From assembly GCA_964502665.1 (NCBI GenBank), contig CAZCXP010000005.1, positions 1 to 39,016 of the forward strand: a stretch of 39,016 nucleotides of DNA. The letters run 5' to 3'. Below, one piece after another: positions 23,327-31,666 of the stretch. The position numbers and the translations under genes are program-made. The notes below the pieces were generated by a model. That model was not told where the DNA came from. It saw only the letters and a list, made by a program, of their open reading frames with translations, and ran no database searches. Source of the DNA: SOKG01 sp964502665 (GTDB taxonomy: Bacteria; Chloroflexota; Dehalococcoidia; SZUA-161). How positions within the stretch are numbered: position 1 is the first letter of the stretch; each line of letters opens with the position of its first letter.

Positions 23327-24436
23327 TCATGAGTAGCTACCCCCCAACCCCTCCCTCACCACCTGCGCAACATCAAACGGGTCGCTGGAGATGACGCTCG
23401 AGGCGTAAAGCTCCATGGTTCCAATGTCTGAGGCCTTGCTTCCGGGACTGCCGCGATCAACAACACGAGCAATCGCCGGAAAGCCCTCCCAGTCCTCCTC
23501 CACCGGGGCAATGGGAGGCATAAGCAGAGCGGCATTGAAAGAGGTCACCCCCATCCGGTCGCGGAAACAAGCCAGAACCTCGTAGAGCCTTTCCTTCAGC
23601 GACCTACCAAGCTCCGGTGCTATTAGAACAACCTCCTTCTCTTTGACAGGCGTCAGGTACGCCATAACCCTGACCCCTTCTTTCTCGAAACCACAGGCCA
23701 GCGCCTGGTGAACCCGGTATAGATCATCAAAATAGTCCGACCAGTACTGCTCTCTATAAGAGAGGGCAGCACGGCGAAGTTGCTCCACCTTGGCATAGTG
23801 CCTCCGCCTGGCAAGCATAACCTGCGCATGTCCGTGCGGTATGGAAGCGCCTGCTCTGCCCCCACAGTTCCACATGAAGAAGAAGTACCTCGCTGCAGGG
23901 TCGGCGGTGTGCGCCTTCTGCGCCCACTTCCAGCCTGTATCGATGTAATCGGTCACATGCTCTCTGGTGAACCGAAGCGAGTCGGGCTCTCTGAAGATTA
24001 TCACGCCGTGAAAGCCCTCGTACTTCGCGACATTGCTGGCGGTGATACAGTGCTTCCCCCTAACCCGCCCAAACACATCTTCTGGGGTCGCAGCTAGGGG
24101 ATCGCGGAACAGTTCACCCTGCGGCCCCTCCGTCTCTGAGTCCCGGGGCTCGGAAACAAGGCTTTTCCCCTCAGGCCGGCTCGCCCGCAGTTGATTGAAA
24201 AGCGCCTCCTCGAGTGTAAACAGGTTCGTGACCCGAACGATCCTTTGCTCCAGAGTCCTGTCCACCGAGCCAAAATGCTCCTCAATCCACGGCCTCATAC
24301 TCTGCGGAGGCTTTAGCTGCCCTCTAGCTACACCAATCTCGTAGATGCGTCCAAAAAGCTCCCTCTCGGCCACAGGGAGGGAGGCAACAAGGGTATCCAG
24401 ATTGGCAATTTCAGCTTCGGTCACAGACCCCACCAA
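23327..24436 (-). CDS. GalT/HIT-superfamily nucleotidyltransferase-like protein
   Basis: A 369-residue protein containing GGRAGASIPHGHAQVML. H201, H203 and Q205 resemble the HxHxQ active site of galactose-1-phosphate uridylyltransferase and other HIT-superfamily nucleotidyl transferases. The preceding RYFFFMWNCGGRAG and the later EKEVVLIAPELG fit the second half of the fold. Zinc-binding cysteines of classical GalT are not evident. The substrate is unknown. It starts at TTG (24436) or the next codon GTG, 3 bp after the purH stop, so it is transcribed with the purine genes. A 117-bp gap separates it from the GT2 gene. Confidence 0.7.
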   Translation of the reverse strand: MVGSVTEAEIANLDTLVASLPVAERELFGRIYEIGVARGQLKPPQSMRPWIEEHFGSVDRTLEQRIVRVTNLFTLEEALFNQLRASRPEGKSLVSEPRDSETEGPQGELFRDPLAATPEDVFGRVRGKHCITASNVAKYEGFHGVIIFREPDSLRFTREHVTDYIDTGWKWAQKAHTADPAARYFFFMWNCGGRAGASIPHGHAQVMLARRRHYAKVEQLRRAALSYREQYWSDYFDDLYRVHQALACGFEKEGVRVMAYLTPVKEKEVVLIAPELGRSLKERLYEVLACFRDRMGVTSFNAALLMPPIAPVEEDWEGFPAIARVVDRGSPGSKASDIGTMELYASSVISSDPFDVAQVVREGLGGSYS

Positions 24437-24439
24437 ATC

Positions 24440-25981
24440 CTAATGTCTGAAATGTCGGACGCCGGTGAAGACCATGGCGACATTGTACTTATTCGCAGTC
24501 GCTATGACCTCTTCATCCCTGACCGAGCCACCGGGCTGGATGATGGCGGTAGCCCCACCCTTTGCCGCCAGCTCAACCCCATCGGGGAAGGGGAAGAAGG
24601 CGTCGGAACCAACTACACTCCCCTGGCTGCGCTCGCCAGCCTTCTCCAGGGCGATTTTCACGCTTGTCACCCTGTTCGGCTGACCTGCCCCCATGCCCAG
24701 GATCGTGGAGTCCTTCACGAACACGATAGCATTTGACTTGACGTGCTTAACTGCCTTCCAGGCAAATAGCAGGTCCTTTAACTCCTCCCCCGTAGGCTCG
24801 CGCTCAGTCACGGTGCGCAAGCTCAAACCGCCCTCAGGCAGGGAATCCGACGTCTGAACGAGAAAGCCACCACCAACTCGACGGAAGTCCAATGTAGGTA
24901 GAGCCTCTTTGCCAGGACCACGCTGCGAACCCATGGCCAGGATACGGAGGTCTCGCTTCTGCTTGAGCAGGTCGAGCGCCTTCTCCTCGTAATCGGGAGC
25001 TATGATCACCTCGTAGAAAGTCTTGGCGACCTCCTGAGCGGTAGCGAAGTCCACCGGCCTGTTCAGCGCAACTATTCCACCAAAGGCAGAGACGGTGTCT
25101 CCTGAGAAGGCACGTCTGTAGGCCTCGGCGAGATTCTGATGCGAAGCCAACCCACAGGGGTTAGTATGCTTGATAACAGATACCGTGGGAGCCTCAAAAT
25201 CGGTGGCCGCGCTCCAGGCAGCATCGGAATCAAGGATGTTATTGAAGGAAAGCTCCTTGCCCCAGAGTTGTTTCGCTGAGCTTATGCCACCAACTGCCCC
25301 GCCGGCTACCTCCTCCGCATAGAAAGCAGCCGCTTGATGAGGGTTCTCGCCATACCTCAGATCATATCTCTTCCTGAGCGCGATAGTCACCTCATCGCCA
25401 AATCCCTCCTCACCCCGACGAAGGTATTGAGCGATAGCTGTATCGTAGGCGGCAACATGCTGGAAAGCCTTCTGTGCCAGTTTCCTTCGCTCCTCCCCCC
25501 GCACCCCACCACGGCGAAGTTGCTCCAGCACTGACTCATAGTCTGCGGGATCAACCACCACCAGCACATCGGGGAAGTTCTTGGCCGCAGCGCGAATCAT
25601 GGTAGGACCGCCGATATCGATATTCTCCAACGCCTCATCCAAACCCACTTCCGGCTTGGCTACAGTCTCTCTGAAGGGATAGAGATTCACCGCCACCAGG
25701 TCGATAAGACCCATCTTGTTTTGCTCAAGCTCAGCGATATGTGCAGCGAGATTTCTCCTCGCCAGGATTCCGCCATGCACTGCGGGATGCAGTGTCTTCA
25801 CGCGACCATCCAGGATCTCGGGGAAACCCGTCAACTCGCTAACGCTCCGCACTGACACTCCCGCCTCTGTAAGCGCTTTCTTGGTACCCCCGGTGCTGAA
25901 CAACTCGAAACCTAGTTCTTCGAGACCACGGGCGAAATCGACTAAACCGGTCTTATCGGAGACACTTAAGATAGCACGCAT
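24440..25981 (-). CDS. purH: Bifunctional AICAR transformylase / IMP cyclohydrolase
   Basis: A 513-residue PurH, catalysing the last two steps of IMP synthesis. The N-terminal cyclohydrolase (MGS-like) domain shows ALLSVSDKTGLVDFA-type sequence, GFPEILDGRVKTLHPAVHGGIL and NIDIGGPTMIRAAAKN. The C-terminal transformylase domain shows RYGENPHQ, KHTNPCGLA, DTVSAFGGI and FVKDSTILGMGAGQPNR. AGGAGAGG precedes the ATG. The 92-bp gap from purM contains a family B-like hairpin. Confidence 0.96.
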   Translation of the reverse strand: MRAILSVSDKTGLVDFARGLEELGFELFSTGGTKKALTEAGVSVRSVSELTGFPEILDGRVKTLHPAVHGGILARRNLAAHIAELEQNKMGLIDLVAVNLYPFRETVAKPEVGLDEALENIDIGGPTMIRAAAKNFPDVLVVVDPADYESVLEQLRRGGVRGEERRKLAQKAFQHVAAYDTAIAQYLRRGEEGFGDEVTIALRKRYDLRYGENPHQAAAFYAEEVAGGAVGGISSAKQLWGKELSFNNILDSDAAWSAATDFEAPTVSVIKHTNPCGLASHQNLAEAYRRAFSGDTVSAFGGIVALNRPVDFATAQEVAKTFYEVIIAPDYEEKALDLLKQKRDLRILAMGSQRGPGKEALPTLDFRRVGGGFLVQTSDSLPEGGLSLRTVTEREPTGEELKDLLFAWKAVKHVKSNAIVFVKDSTILGMGAGQPNRVTSVKIALEKAGERSQGSVVGSDAFFPFPDGVELAAKGGATAIIQPGGSVRDEEVIATANKYNVAMVFTGVRHFRH

Positions 25982-26010
25982 AGACCTCTCCTATCATGTT
26001 TTCTCGACTG

Positions 26011-26034
26011 AGGTTGCCCGAAGCCGGGCAACCT
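26011..26034. repeat. Family B-related hairpin in the purM-purH gap
   Basis: AGGTTGCCCG (26011-26020), loop AAGC, CGGGCAACCT (26025-26034). The arms are the inner part of the 34-bp palindrome but the centre differs; the right flank ACCCAC is also shared. On the transcribed strand this forms a stable hairpin within the pur operon. Confidence 0.75.
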
Positions 26035-26073
26035 ACCCACGATAAAGGAAACAGCCCAACATACCGGGCAATC

Positions 26074-27117
26074 CTAAGAGACAATCACCCGTTCCTTCCC
26101 CCGCCCCTCCACCACCTCACCTATGAGCCTGGCCTCCGGAGCAGAAGCGATAATTTCATCAACATAGCCTGGCGAGCAAATAAGGACCATCCCGACCCCC
26201 ATATTGAACACACGATACATCTCGCGCTGGTCGATTTTGCCGCGCTGTTGAATCAGGGTAAAAATCGGGGGGATGGACCACGACCCGGCTTCGATTCGGG
26301 CAGCCAGCCCATGGGGCAGAATCCGGGGCGGGTTATCGATGAGTCCGCCGCCGGTGATATGCGCCATACCCTTAATCCGGGGCAATAGCCATTTCAGCTT
26401 GGGATAATAGCAGCGGTGAGGCTCGAGTAGCTCCTCTCCCAGAGTACGGCCAAGCTCAGGATAGAATGTGTTTAACGTTGAACGTTCAACGTTGAACGTT
26501 TTGCGCACCAACGAGTATCCATTAGTATGCAGCCCACTCGAAGGCAGCCCTAAGATAGCGTCACCGGCTTCAATCGAGCTGCCGTCGAGGATATTTCCCC
26601 TCTCCACCACACCCACTATAAACCCCACCAGGTCATAATCACCTGGAGCGTAGAGACCGGGCATCTCCGCAGTCTCACCGCCGATGAGGGCACAGCCTGC
26701 ATCGCCACAGGCGCGAGACAATCCGCTGACCACGCTCTCCACCTGCTCAGGGACAAGCTTCCCCGTGGCTATATAATCAAGAAAGAAGAGGGGCTCGGCA
26801 CCGCAGGTGAAAATGTCGTTTACACAATGATTGACCAGGTCAATGCCGATGGTATCGTGCCGGTCGAGGGCAATAGCGATCTTGACCTTGGTCCCGACCC
26901 CATCAACGCTGGAAACCAGGACTGGCGCTTCGTAGCCTGAAAGCTGAAAGAGCCCGGCAAAAGCCCCGATATCGGCCAAAACCTCGGGTCGCAATGTGGC
27001 GCGGGCCTTTGCCTTGATAAGCTCCACCGTCTTGCTGGCAGCATCTATGTCCACACCAGATGCAGCGTAGGCAGTTCCCTGGGTTTTTTTAGTTTCCCGT
27101 CCCACCGAAGCGTCCAT
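26074..27117 (-). CDS. purM: Phosphoribosylformylglycinamidine cyclo-ligase (AIR synthetase)
   Basis: A 347-residue PurM, which makes aminoimidazole ribotide from FGAM with ATP. Landmarks: YAASGVDIDAASKTVELIK, SVDGVGTKVKIA, IGIDLVNHCVNDI, CALIGGETAEMPGLY, LPSSGLHTNGYSLVRK and HITGGGLIDNPPRI. Between YSLVRK and YPELGRTL the usual variable segment is replaced by TFNVERSTLNTF, encoded by an AACGTT repeat (26474-26500). The ATG at 27117 has AGGGG very close upstream. The gene is separated from purF by 378 bp of repeats, so it may use a promoter in that gap. Confidence 0.95.
   Translation of the reverse strand: MDASVGRETKKTQGTAYAASGVDIDAASKTVELIKAKARATLRPEVLADIGAFAGLFQLSGYEAPVLVSSVDGVGTKVKIAIALDRHDTIGIDLVNHCVNDIFTCGAEPLFFLDYIATGKLVPEQVESVVSGLSRACGDAGCALIGGETAEMPGLYAPGDYDLVGFIVGVVERGNILDGSSIEAGDAILGLPSSGLHTNGYSLVRKTFNVERSTLNTFYPELGRTLGEELLEPHRCYYPKLKWLLPRIKGMAHITGGGLIDNPPRILPHGLAARIEAGSWSIPPIFTLIQQRGKIDQREMYRVFNMGVGMVLICSPGYVDEIIASAPEARLIGEVVEGRGKERVIVS
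26474..26500. repeat. purM: Palindromic 7-nt-period repeat inside purM
   Basis: AACGTT at 26474, 26481, 26488 and 26495, separated alternately by G and C. The first 20 bp (26474-26493) are a perfect palindrome. The reading frame is open through it, encoding a loop in the protein. Similar AACGTTGAACGTT runs are otherwise intergenic in bacteria. Confidence 0.85.
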
Positions 27118-27495
27118 TCCCCTAATGAGATTGCTGAGATAGTCTTAATCAATCCCCACCAGGAAATTCTAAATGCTAATTCCTAAACTCTAAACGATAT
27201 CAAATGTTCCAAATTCAAATGCCGCAAACGTTTTGAACCTTCGCCATTCAGTTTAGATCCACCCTCATCCTTCGGCGAGCTCAGGACAGGCTCTAACCTC
27301 TCCCTTCAAGGGAGAGGAATTTCTTTTGAAATTTGGTCATTTAGATTTTGAATTTGCCTTCGACCCGAGCTCAGGCCGAGGGTTTTAGGATTTCGAGTTT
27401 GGACATTAGGATTCGTTTCTGGGGCACACCCGGACCCCAGGCCCCGATTTATCGGGGCGTCGCTTTTTCAGCGGTCTCTTAGTATTGGGCCTTCC
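27118..27495. repeat. Repeat mosaic in the purF-purM gap
   Basis: No gene. In order: AT-rich words (AATTCCTAAACTC, ATTCAAATGCC) at about 27165-27240; a family A half-element at 27268-27292; a CCTCTCCCTT / AAGGGAGAGG palindrome at 27297-27317, repeated at 31723-31743; more AT-rich words; a second A-like fragment around 27357-27381 (CCTTCGACCCGAGCTCAGG); and CCCCGAT-TT-ATCGGGG at 27442-27457. None is a clear terminator for purF. Confidence 0.75.
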
Positions 27496-28908
27496 CTAGC
27501 CTGCGTCGGAGAGCGTCTCCAGCGCAAGCTTATCCATCTCGAGCTGAACCGGCACCGGATAGTCTCCGGTGAAGCAAGCAAGACAGAAGCTCTCCTTGGG
27601 TAGACCCACAGCCTGGATCAGGCCGTCTATGCTCAGATAGCCCAGAGAATCAGCTCCTATGAACTCGGCAATCTCAGGAACCGCCTTGTGGGCAGCAATG
27701 AGCTCCTGCCTCGTGGCCATGTCAACACCAAAAAAGCAGGGGTAGCGAATGGGAGGGGCACAGATACGCAAATGCACCGTGTTGGCACCTGCTCTCCGCA
27801 GTAAGTTGATAACTTGAGGTGTAGTAGTGCCACGAACGATACTGTCGTCAACCACAACCACCCGCTTCCCTGAGAGCACCTCAGGCATGGGGTTAAACTT
27901 CAGCTTGACCCCGAGGTCTCGTAGCCGTTGCTCCGGCTCAATGAAGGTACGCCCCACATAGCGGTTCTTGAGCAGACCCTCAGAAAACGGGATGCCGGAA
28001 GCGAAGGAGTAGCCGATACCGGCTGCGGTAGCCGAGTCGGGAATGCCTATGACCAAGTCGGCATCAACCGGATGCTCGTGAGCCAACTGCATCCCCATAG
28101 CTTGGCGCGCCGGGTAGAGGCGGCGACCGCCGATAATGCTATCGGGGCGGGCAAAGTAGATAAACTCAAATATACAGAGCGCCTTTTTCCTCGCTGTCCC
28201 TGCCCTGAAGCTATGAAGCCCAGCCTCATCAACGAGAACCACCTCTCCAGGATCGACCTCGCGCAGAAACTGCGCCCCAAGGTGGTCCAGGGCACAGCTC
28301 TCCGATGCCAGAACCCAGCCTCCGTCAAGAGACCCCAGACAAAGGGGGCGCACCCCCATAGGATCACGAACCCCAAGCAGTTTATCCCGGGTCATAATCA
28401 CCAGGCTATACGCACCCTGGAGCCTGCCCATAGCATGCTCTATCTGCTGAACCAGGTCCTTGCCCGGAGAGGAAACGAGGAGATGAGCGATGACCTCAGA
28501 GTCTGAAGAGGTGGAAAAGGTATAACCCCTTTCCTCTAGTTCCTTACGCAGGTACTCAGCATTGACGATATTGCCATTGTGCGCCAGCGCCAGGTCCCCT
28601 GAAGGGCTGGACACCACTATCGGCTGTGCATTGAAGATGCGGCTTGACCCTGTCGTGGAATACCGGTTGTGCCCGATGGCGATGCTGCCTCTCAATTGGT
28701 CCAAGGTCGTCTCATTGAACACCTGGGCCACAAGCCCCATAGCTGCGTGCAATCGAATTCGGCTCCCATCGGCAGTGGCTATGCCCGAACTCTCCTGCCC
28801 CCTGTGCTGTAGGGCATAGATACCAAAAAAAGCAAGGCGAGCTACTTCGTCCCCTGGGGCATATACACCGAAGATACCGCAAGACTCGCGCAACCTAGCT
28901 CCCTTCAC
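27496..28908 (-). CDS. purF: Amidophosphoribosyltransferase
   Basis: A 470-residue PurF, the committed step of purine synthesis: PRPP plus glutamine to phosphoribosylamine. A short propeptide (MKGARLRES) precedes the nucleophile Cys10, as in the B. subtilis type. The PRPP loop is VVVVDDSIVRGTTT. Cysteines in ICAPPIRYPC and SFCLACF are placed for a [4Fe-4S] cluster, also like the B. subtilis enzyme. The start is GTG at 28908; a TTG five codons on, with GGGAG upstream, is the alternative. A strong promoter lies 40 nt upstream. The leader is only about 32 nt, too short for a purine riboswitch. Confidence 0.96.
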   Translation of the reverse strand: MKGARLRESCGIFGVYAPGDEVARLAFFGIYALQHRGQESSGIATADGSRIRLHAAMGLVAQVFNETTLDQLRGSIAIGHNRYSTTGSSRIFNAQPIVVSSPSGDLALAHNGNIVNAEYLRKELEERGYTFSTSSDSEVIAHLLVSSPGKDLVQQIEHAMGRLQGAYSLVIMTRDKLLGVRDPMGVRPLCLGSLDGGWVLASESCALDHLGAQFLREVDPGEVVLVDEAGLHSFRAGTARKKALCIFEFIYFARPDSIIGGRRLYPARQAMGMQLAHEHPVDADLVIGIPDSATAAGIGYSFASGIPFSEGLLKNRYVGRTFIEPEQRLRDLGVKLKFNPMPEVLSGKRVVVVDDSIVRGTTTPQVINLLRRAGANTVHLRICAPPIRYPCFFGVDMATRQELIAAHKAVPEIAEFIGADSLGYLSIDGLIQAVGLPKESFCLACFTGDYPVPVQLEMDKLALETLSDAG

Positions 28909-28947
28909 CCCAAGAGGGCGTTCATTTCGTCGGGCCTTCCCAAGTTG

Positions 28948-28976
28948 ATTATATCCCCAATAGACTCAAGGGTCAA
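28948..28976 (-). promoter_or_regulatory. purF: purF promoter
   Basis: On the minus strand: TTGACC (28976-28971, 5/6), a 17-nt spacer, then TATAAT (28953-28948, perfect). The predicted start is near 28941. Confidence 0.8.
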
Positions 28977-28997
28977 TCTCATCAACAGCATTTCTTG

Positions 28998-29027
28998 TTG
29001 ACAATCAATCGGGCTTACCGCTAGAAT
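28998..29027 (+). promoter_or_regulatory. Promoter of the apc-like carboxylase operon
   Basis: TTGACA (28998-29003, perfect), an 18-nt spacer and TAGAAT (29022-29027, 5/6). The start is near 29034, 43 nt before the chosen ATG. The inverted repeat TCAACA (28982-28987) / TGTTGA (28996-29001) overlaps the -35 box and lies between the divergent purF and apc-like promoters, a candidate operator. Confidence 0.7.
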
Positions 29028-29076
29028 GCTTGCGGCAGCCGATTCGGGCAGCCCCACATGGCTAAGAGGCGTCTTT

Positions 29077-31152
29077 ATGGACTTCACCATAGACATCGAC
29101 ACCGGCAGCTCCTTCACCGACGGCTTCCTGACCGCAGGAGATAGGATAGAACAGGTTAAGGTAGATACCACTCCCCACGATTTAACGGTTTGTTTCCTCA
29201 ATTGTATCGAGGAAGGGGCAAATAGACTTGGCATCAGCGTGGAGGAACTGCTCTCCCAGACAAGGGTGATAAGGTATTCCACCACCATCGGCACCAATTG
29301 CCTGCTGCAAAGGACCGGCCCCAAATTGGGCCTCATCGCTACCGCAGGTTTCACGGATACGCTCTATGCTCATCATGATGATAGCGAAGCCCTCGAAGCA
29401 GCCAAAGCATTGGCTGGCTTAGTATCGCCCAGTATGAGAGTAGGCGTCAGGGAGGAGATCGATGGCTCAGGGGAAATCCTTGAGCCGCTTGATGAGGAAG
29501 GGGTGCGACAGGCTGTGGAGTATCTACTGGACTCGGGGGCCATGGGCATAGTAATCAGCCTGCGAAACTCAGCAGTCAACCCATTACACGAACAAAAGGC
29601 AAAGTCGATCATCGATAGCGAATACCCTCGCCACTACCTGGGCTCAGTCCCGGTGCTCACTGCCAGCGCCATCACAGCACACCCCGATGACCATGTTCGC
29701 ACCAATACCGCGGCATTGAACGCCTATATACACCGAGACATGGTGCGCTACCTCTACCGCGCTGATGAGCTTTTGCGGCGGCGGGCATACCGCAAGCCCC
29801 TGCTGGTGATCCATTCCAGCGGGGGCGCCGCCAGAGTGGCCAAGACAACCGCGCTAAACACCTATAATTCGGGGCCGGTGGCGGGGCTGATCGGCTGCAG
29901 CAAGATAGCAAGCGAGCTATATGGGGTCAAAGCCTTCGTCTCCGTAGATGTTGGGGGCACCAGTGTGGACATCGGCGTAGGAGTCGGAGGAGAGGTCGCT
30001 CCCGACAGAGAGCCTGCTATCGAGGGAATTCGAATTGGACTGCCCATGGTGACGCTAGGAACGGCAGCGGGTGGCGGCGGTTCCATAGCGAGGATAGACG
30101 CTGCTTCCAGCAGCCTCCAGGTGGGGCCCGAGAGCGCGGGAGCTCTGCCAGGGCCAGTGGCTTACGACCTCGGTGGCCTGGAGCCAACGATCACCGATGC
30201 CGACCTGGTGCTGGGTTACCTCGACCCGGACTACTTCCTGGGCGGCAGAAAGAAACTCGTCAAGGATAAAGCGGTTGCCGCGATAAACAACCTGATCGCC
30301 AGAAACCTCAGTCTCTCCGTAGAAGAGGCAGCCTGGAAGATAATCCAGACCAGCGAGGATGATGTTGCCCGGCAAATCAAAGAGAATACCGAGAGAAAAG
30401 GCCTGAAAGCCGGCGAGCTAACCCTGTTTGCCTTTGGTGGCGGCGGGGGCACTCGCTGCTGTCGATATGCCTCTCGCCTGGGTATCTCCAGGGTGATCGT
30501 CTTCGCCTTCAATGCGGTGGCGAGCGCCTTTGGCGCCTCCACCATAGACATCTTGCACACGTACGAACGCCCTGCTCACATAACCCTGAAGTCTCCTTCC
30601 GGGGCATATCTAGCTGCGGAATGGAAATCGTTCAATAAAGCCATCGCGGACATGATGGCCAGTGCCAAGAGAGATATGAGAGGAGAAGGCTTTGCCCCCG
30701 AGAGCCTTTCCTTCACGCTGGAACTGGGGATGCGTGGGGCAGGCGGATTCCTCTGGATGGAAGCACCTCTGGTTTATCTGGAACAAGAGGATGAGGCAAG
30801 AAAGCTAGGTGAACTCTACGCCTCGCGCTCTGCGACAGATTCGGCAGAGCTGATAATAGAGGGAATAACTCTAAAAGCCGGGTGTGTCACCCCCCACTAC
30901 CAGTTGCCGGTATTCGCCGATCAAGGGCTCGACCCCACAAAGGCACAAAAGGGCGTCAGAGATGTATACTGGGGCAAAGGCTATGTCAGCACCAACATAT
31001 ATGAGCGCGACCTTCTTGGGTGCGGCAATCGGATAGAGGGCCCGGCTATCATTGAGGCCCCCGATACCACATATGTTGTCCCTCCAAATTGGAGCTATAC
31101 CGTGGATAAATACCTCAACGGGATAATGGAGGTCAGCCGCGATGAAGGTTAG
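29077..31152 (+). CDS. HyuA-like ASKHA subunit of a ketone carboxylase-type complex (Apc1-like)
   Basis: A 691-residue hydantoinase A/oxoprolinase-family protein with an ASKHA ATP-binding fold. By family, it would use ATP to phosphorylate a substrate (ketone or bicarbonate) for carboxylation. Visible: FTIDIDTGSSFTDGF at the N-terminus, where the usual first phosphate loop GGTFTD is changed to GSSFTD; YSTTIGTNCLLQRTGPKLGLI; SVDVGGTSVDIGV, the second phosphate loop; and FAFGGGGGTRCCRYA near the adenosine motif. I chose the ATG at 29077, with AAGAGGCG upstream; an ATG at 29026 lies within the promoter. It overlaps the next gene by 11 bp. Confidence 0.88.
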   Translation: MDFTIDIDTGSSFTDGFLTAGDRIEQVKVDTTPHDLTVCFLNCIEEGANRLGISVEELLSQTRVIRYSTTIGTNCLLQRTGPKLGLIATAGFTDTLYAHHDDSEALEAAKALAGLVSPSMRVGVREEIDGSGEILEPLDEEGVRQAVEYLLDSGAMGIVISLRNSAVNPLHEQKAKSIIDSEYPRHYLGSVPVLTASAITAHPDDHVRTNTAALNAYIHRDMVRYLYRADELLRRRAYRKPLLVIHSSGGAARVAKTTALNTYNSGPVAGLIGCSKIASELYGVKAFVSVDVGGTSVDIGVGVGGEVAPDREPAIEGIRIGLPMVTLGTAAGGGGSIARIDAASSSLQVGPESAGALPGPVAYDLGGLEPTITDADLVLGYLDPDYFLGGRKKLVKDKAVAAINNLIARNLSLSVEEAAWKIIQTSEDDVARQIKENTERKGLKAGELTLFAFGGGGGTRCCRYASRLGISRVIVFAFNAVASAFGASTIDILHTYERPAHITLKSPSGAYLAAEWKSFNKAIADMMASAKRDMRGEGFAPESLSFTLELGMRGAGGFLWMEAPLVYLEQEDEARKLGELYASRSATDSAELIIEGITLKAGCVTPHYQLPVFADQGLDPTKAQKGVRDVYWGKGYVSTNIYERDLLGCGNRIEGPAIIEAPDTTYVVPPNWSYTVDKYLNGIMEVSRDEG

Positions 31153-31498
31153 GATCACGGAATACCTGGATATCGACCTGGACAAAGAGCTATGGTGCTG
31201 CCATAACTGCGGCGAGGAGCTTGGGCCTGCCAGGGAGAGCTACAAGCACTTTACCCTGGTCTACGACAGAGACCCCCGTGAGATCCACAAGCCATATATT
31301 GGCCCCGAGTCAAGCCCCGTCGGCCATACCTGTAGCCCAGACCCTGAGTGGTGCAGGATTCTGGAGTTCTACTGCCCAAACTGCGCCACCATGTTCGAGG
31401 TGGAGTACCTGCCTCCGGGACACCCAGCGACCCACGATATAGAGCTGGACATTGATGCCCTAAGAGCAAAACACCAGACGCGAAGCACGAAATCCTAA
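31142..31498 (+). CDS. Acetone carboxylase gamma subunit-like zinc protein (Apc2-like)
   Basis: A 118-residue protein matching the acetone carboxylase gamma family: LWCCHNCGEELGPARESYKHFTLVYDRDPREIHKP, then FYCPNCATMFEVEYLPPGHP and DIELDID. Two CxxC pairs (20-23, 78-81) and further Cys at 64 and 71 suggest zinc binding, in line with the zinc reported for acetophenone carboxylase. It overlaps the preceding HyuA-like gene by 11 bp, indicating translational coupling and a fixed stoichiometry. It is the best evidence that this operon is a carboxylase and not a hydantoinase or 5-oxoprolinase. Confidence 0.88.
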   Translation: MKVRITEYLDIDLDKELWCCHNCGEELGPARESYKHFTLVYDRDPREIHKPYIGPESSPVGHTCSPDPEWCRILEFYCPNCATMFEVEYLPPGHPATHDIELDIDALRAKHQTRSTKS

Positions 31499-31570
31499 GC
31501 AATGATTAAATCCGAAATCCTAAACAGAGTTAGAGGGGCGAGTGCCCACCAGCGAATGATGAAATTTGAC

Positions 31571-31666
31571 ACGCCAGATGCCGTTCGTGGTGAGCCCTTC
31601 GGCGCTGCTCAGGACAGGCTTGTCGAACCATGAACGGCCCTTCGACAGGCTCAGGGCGAACGGATT
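31571..31666 (-). repeat. REP/MITE-like element, family A, copy 3 (inverted)
   Basis: This copy is the near-exact reverse complement of copy 4 (34022-34115), with only a few mismatches over about 95 bp. It lies between the gamma-like gene and the second HyuA-like gene. Homology extends left to about 31535 (CGAGTGCCCACCAGCGAATG), like the tails of copies 1 and 2. Confidence 0.85.

Noticed and set aside
26474..26500. CRISPR-like short repeat array
   Set aside because: Four 6-bp units with single-base spacers in a coding region are a simple palindromic repeat, not a CRISPR; no cas genes are present.
27442..27457. CCCCGAT/ATCGGGG hairpin as purF terminator
   Set aside because: No T-tract follows on the minus strand; on the plus strand the T-run is six bases away. 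Treated as a repeat.
28909..28947. Purine riboswitch ahead of purF
   Set aside because: The predicted leader is about 32 nt, too short for the aptamer, and no conserved core is seen.
29026..29076. Upstream ATG for the first HyuA-like gene
   Set aside because: It overlaps the -10 box of the promoter and would lie upstream of the predicted transcript start; the ATG at 29077 has a ribosome binding site and fits the family N-terminus.
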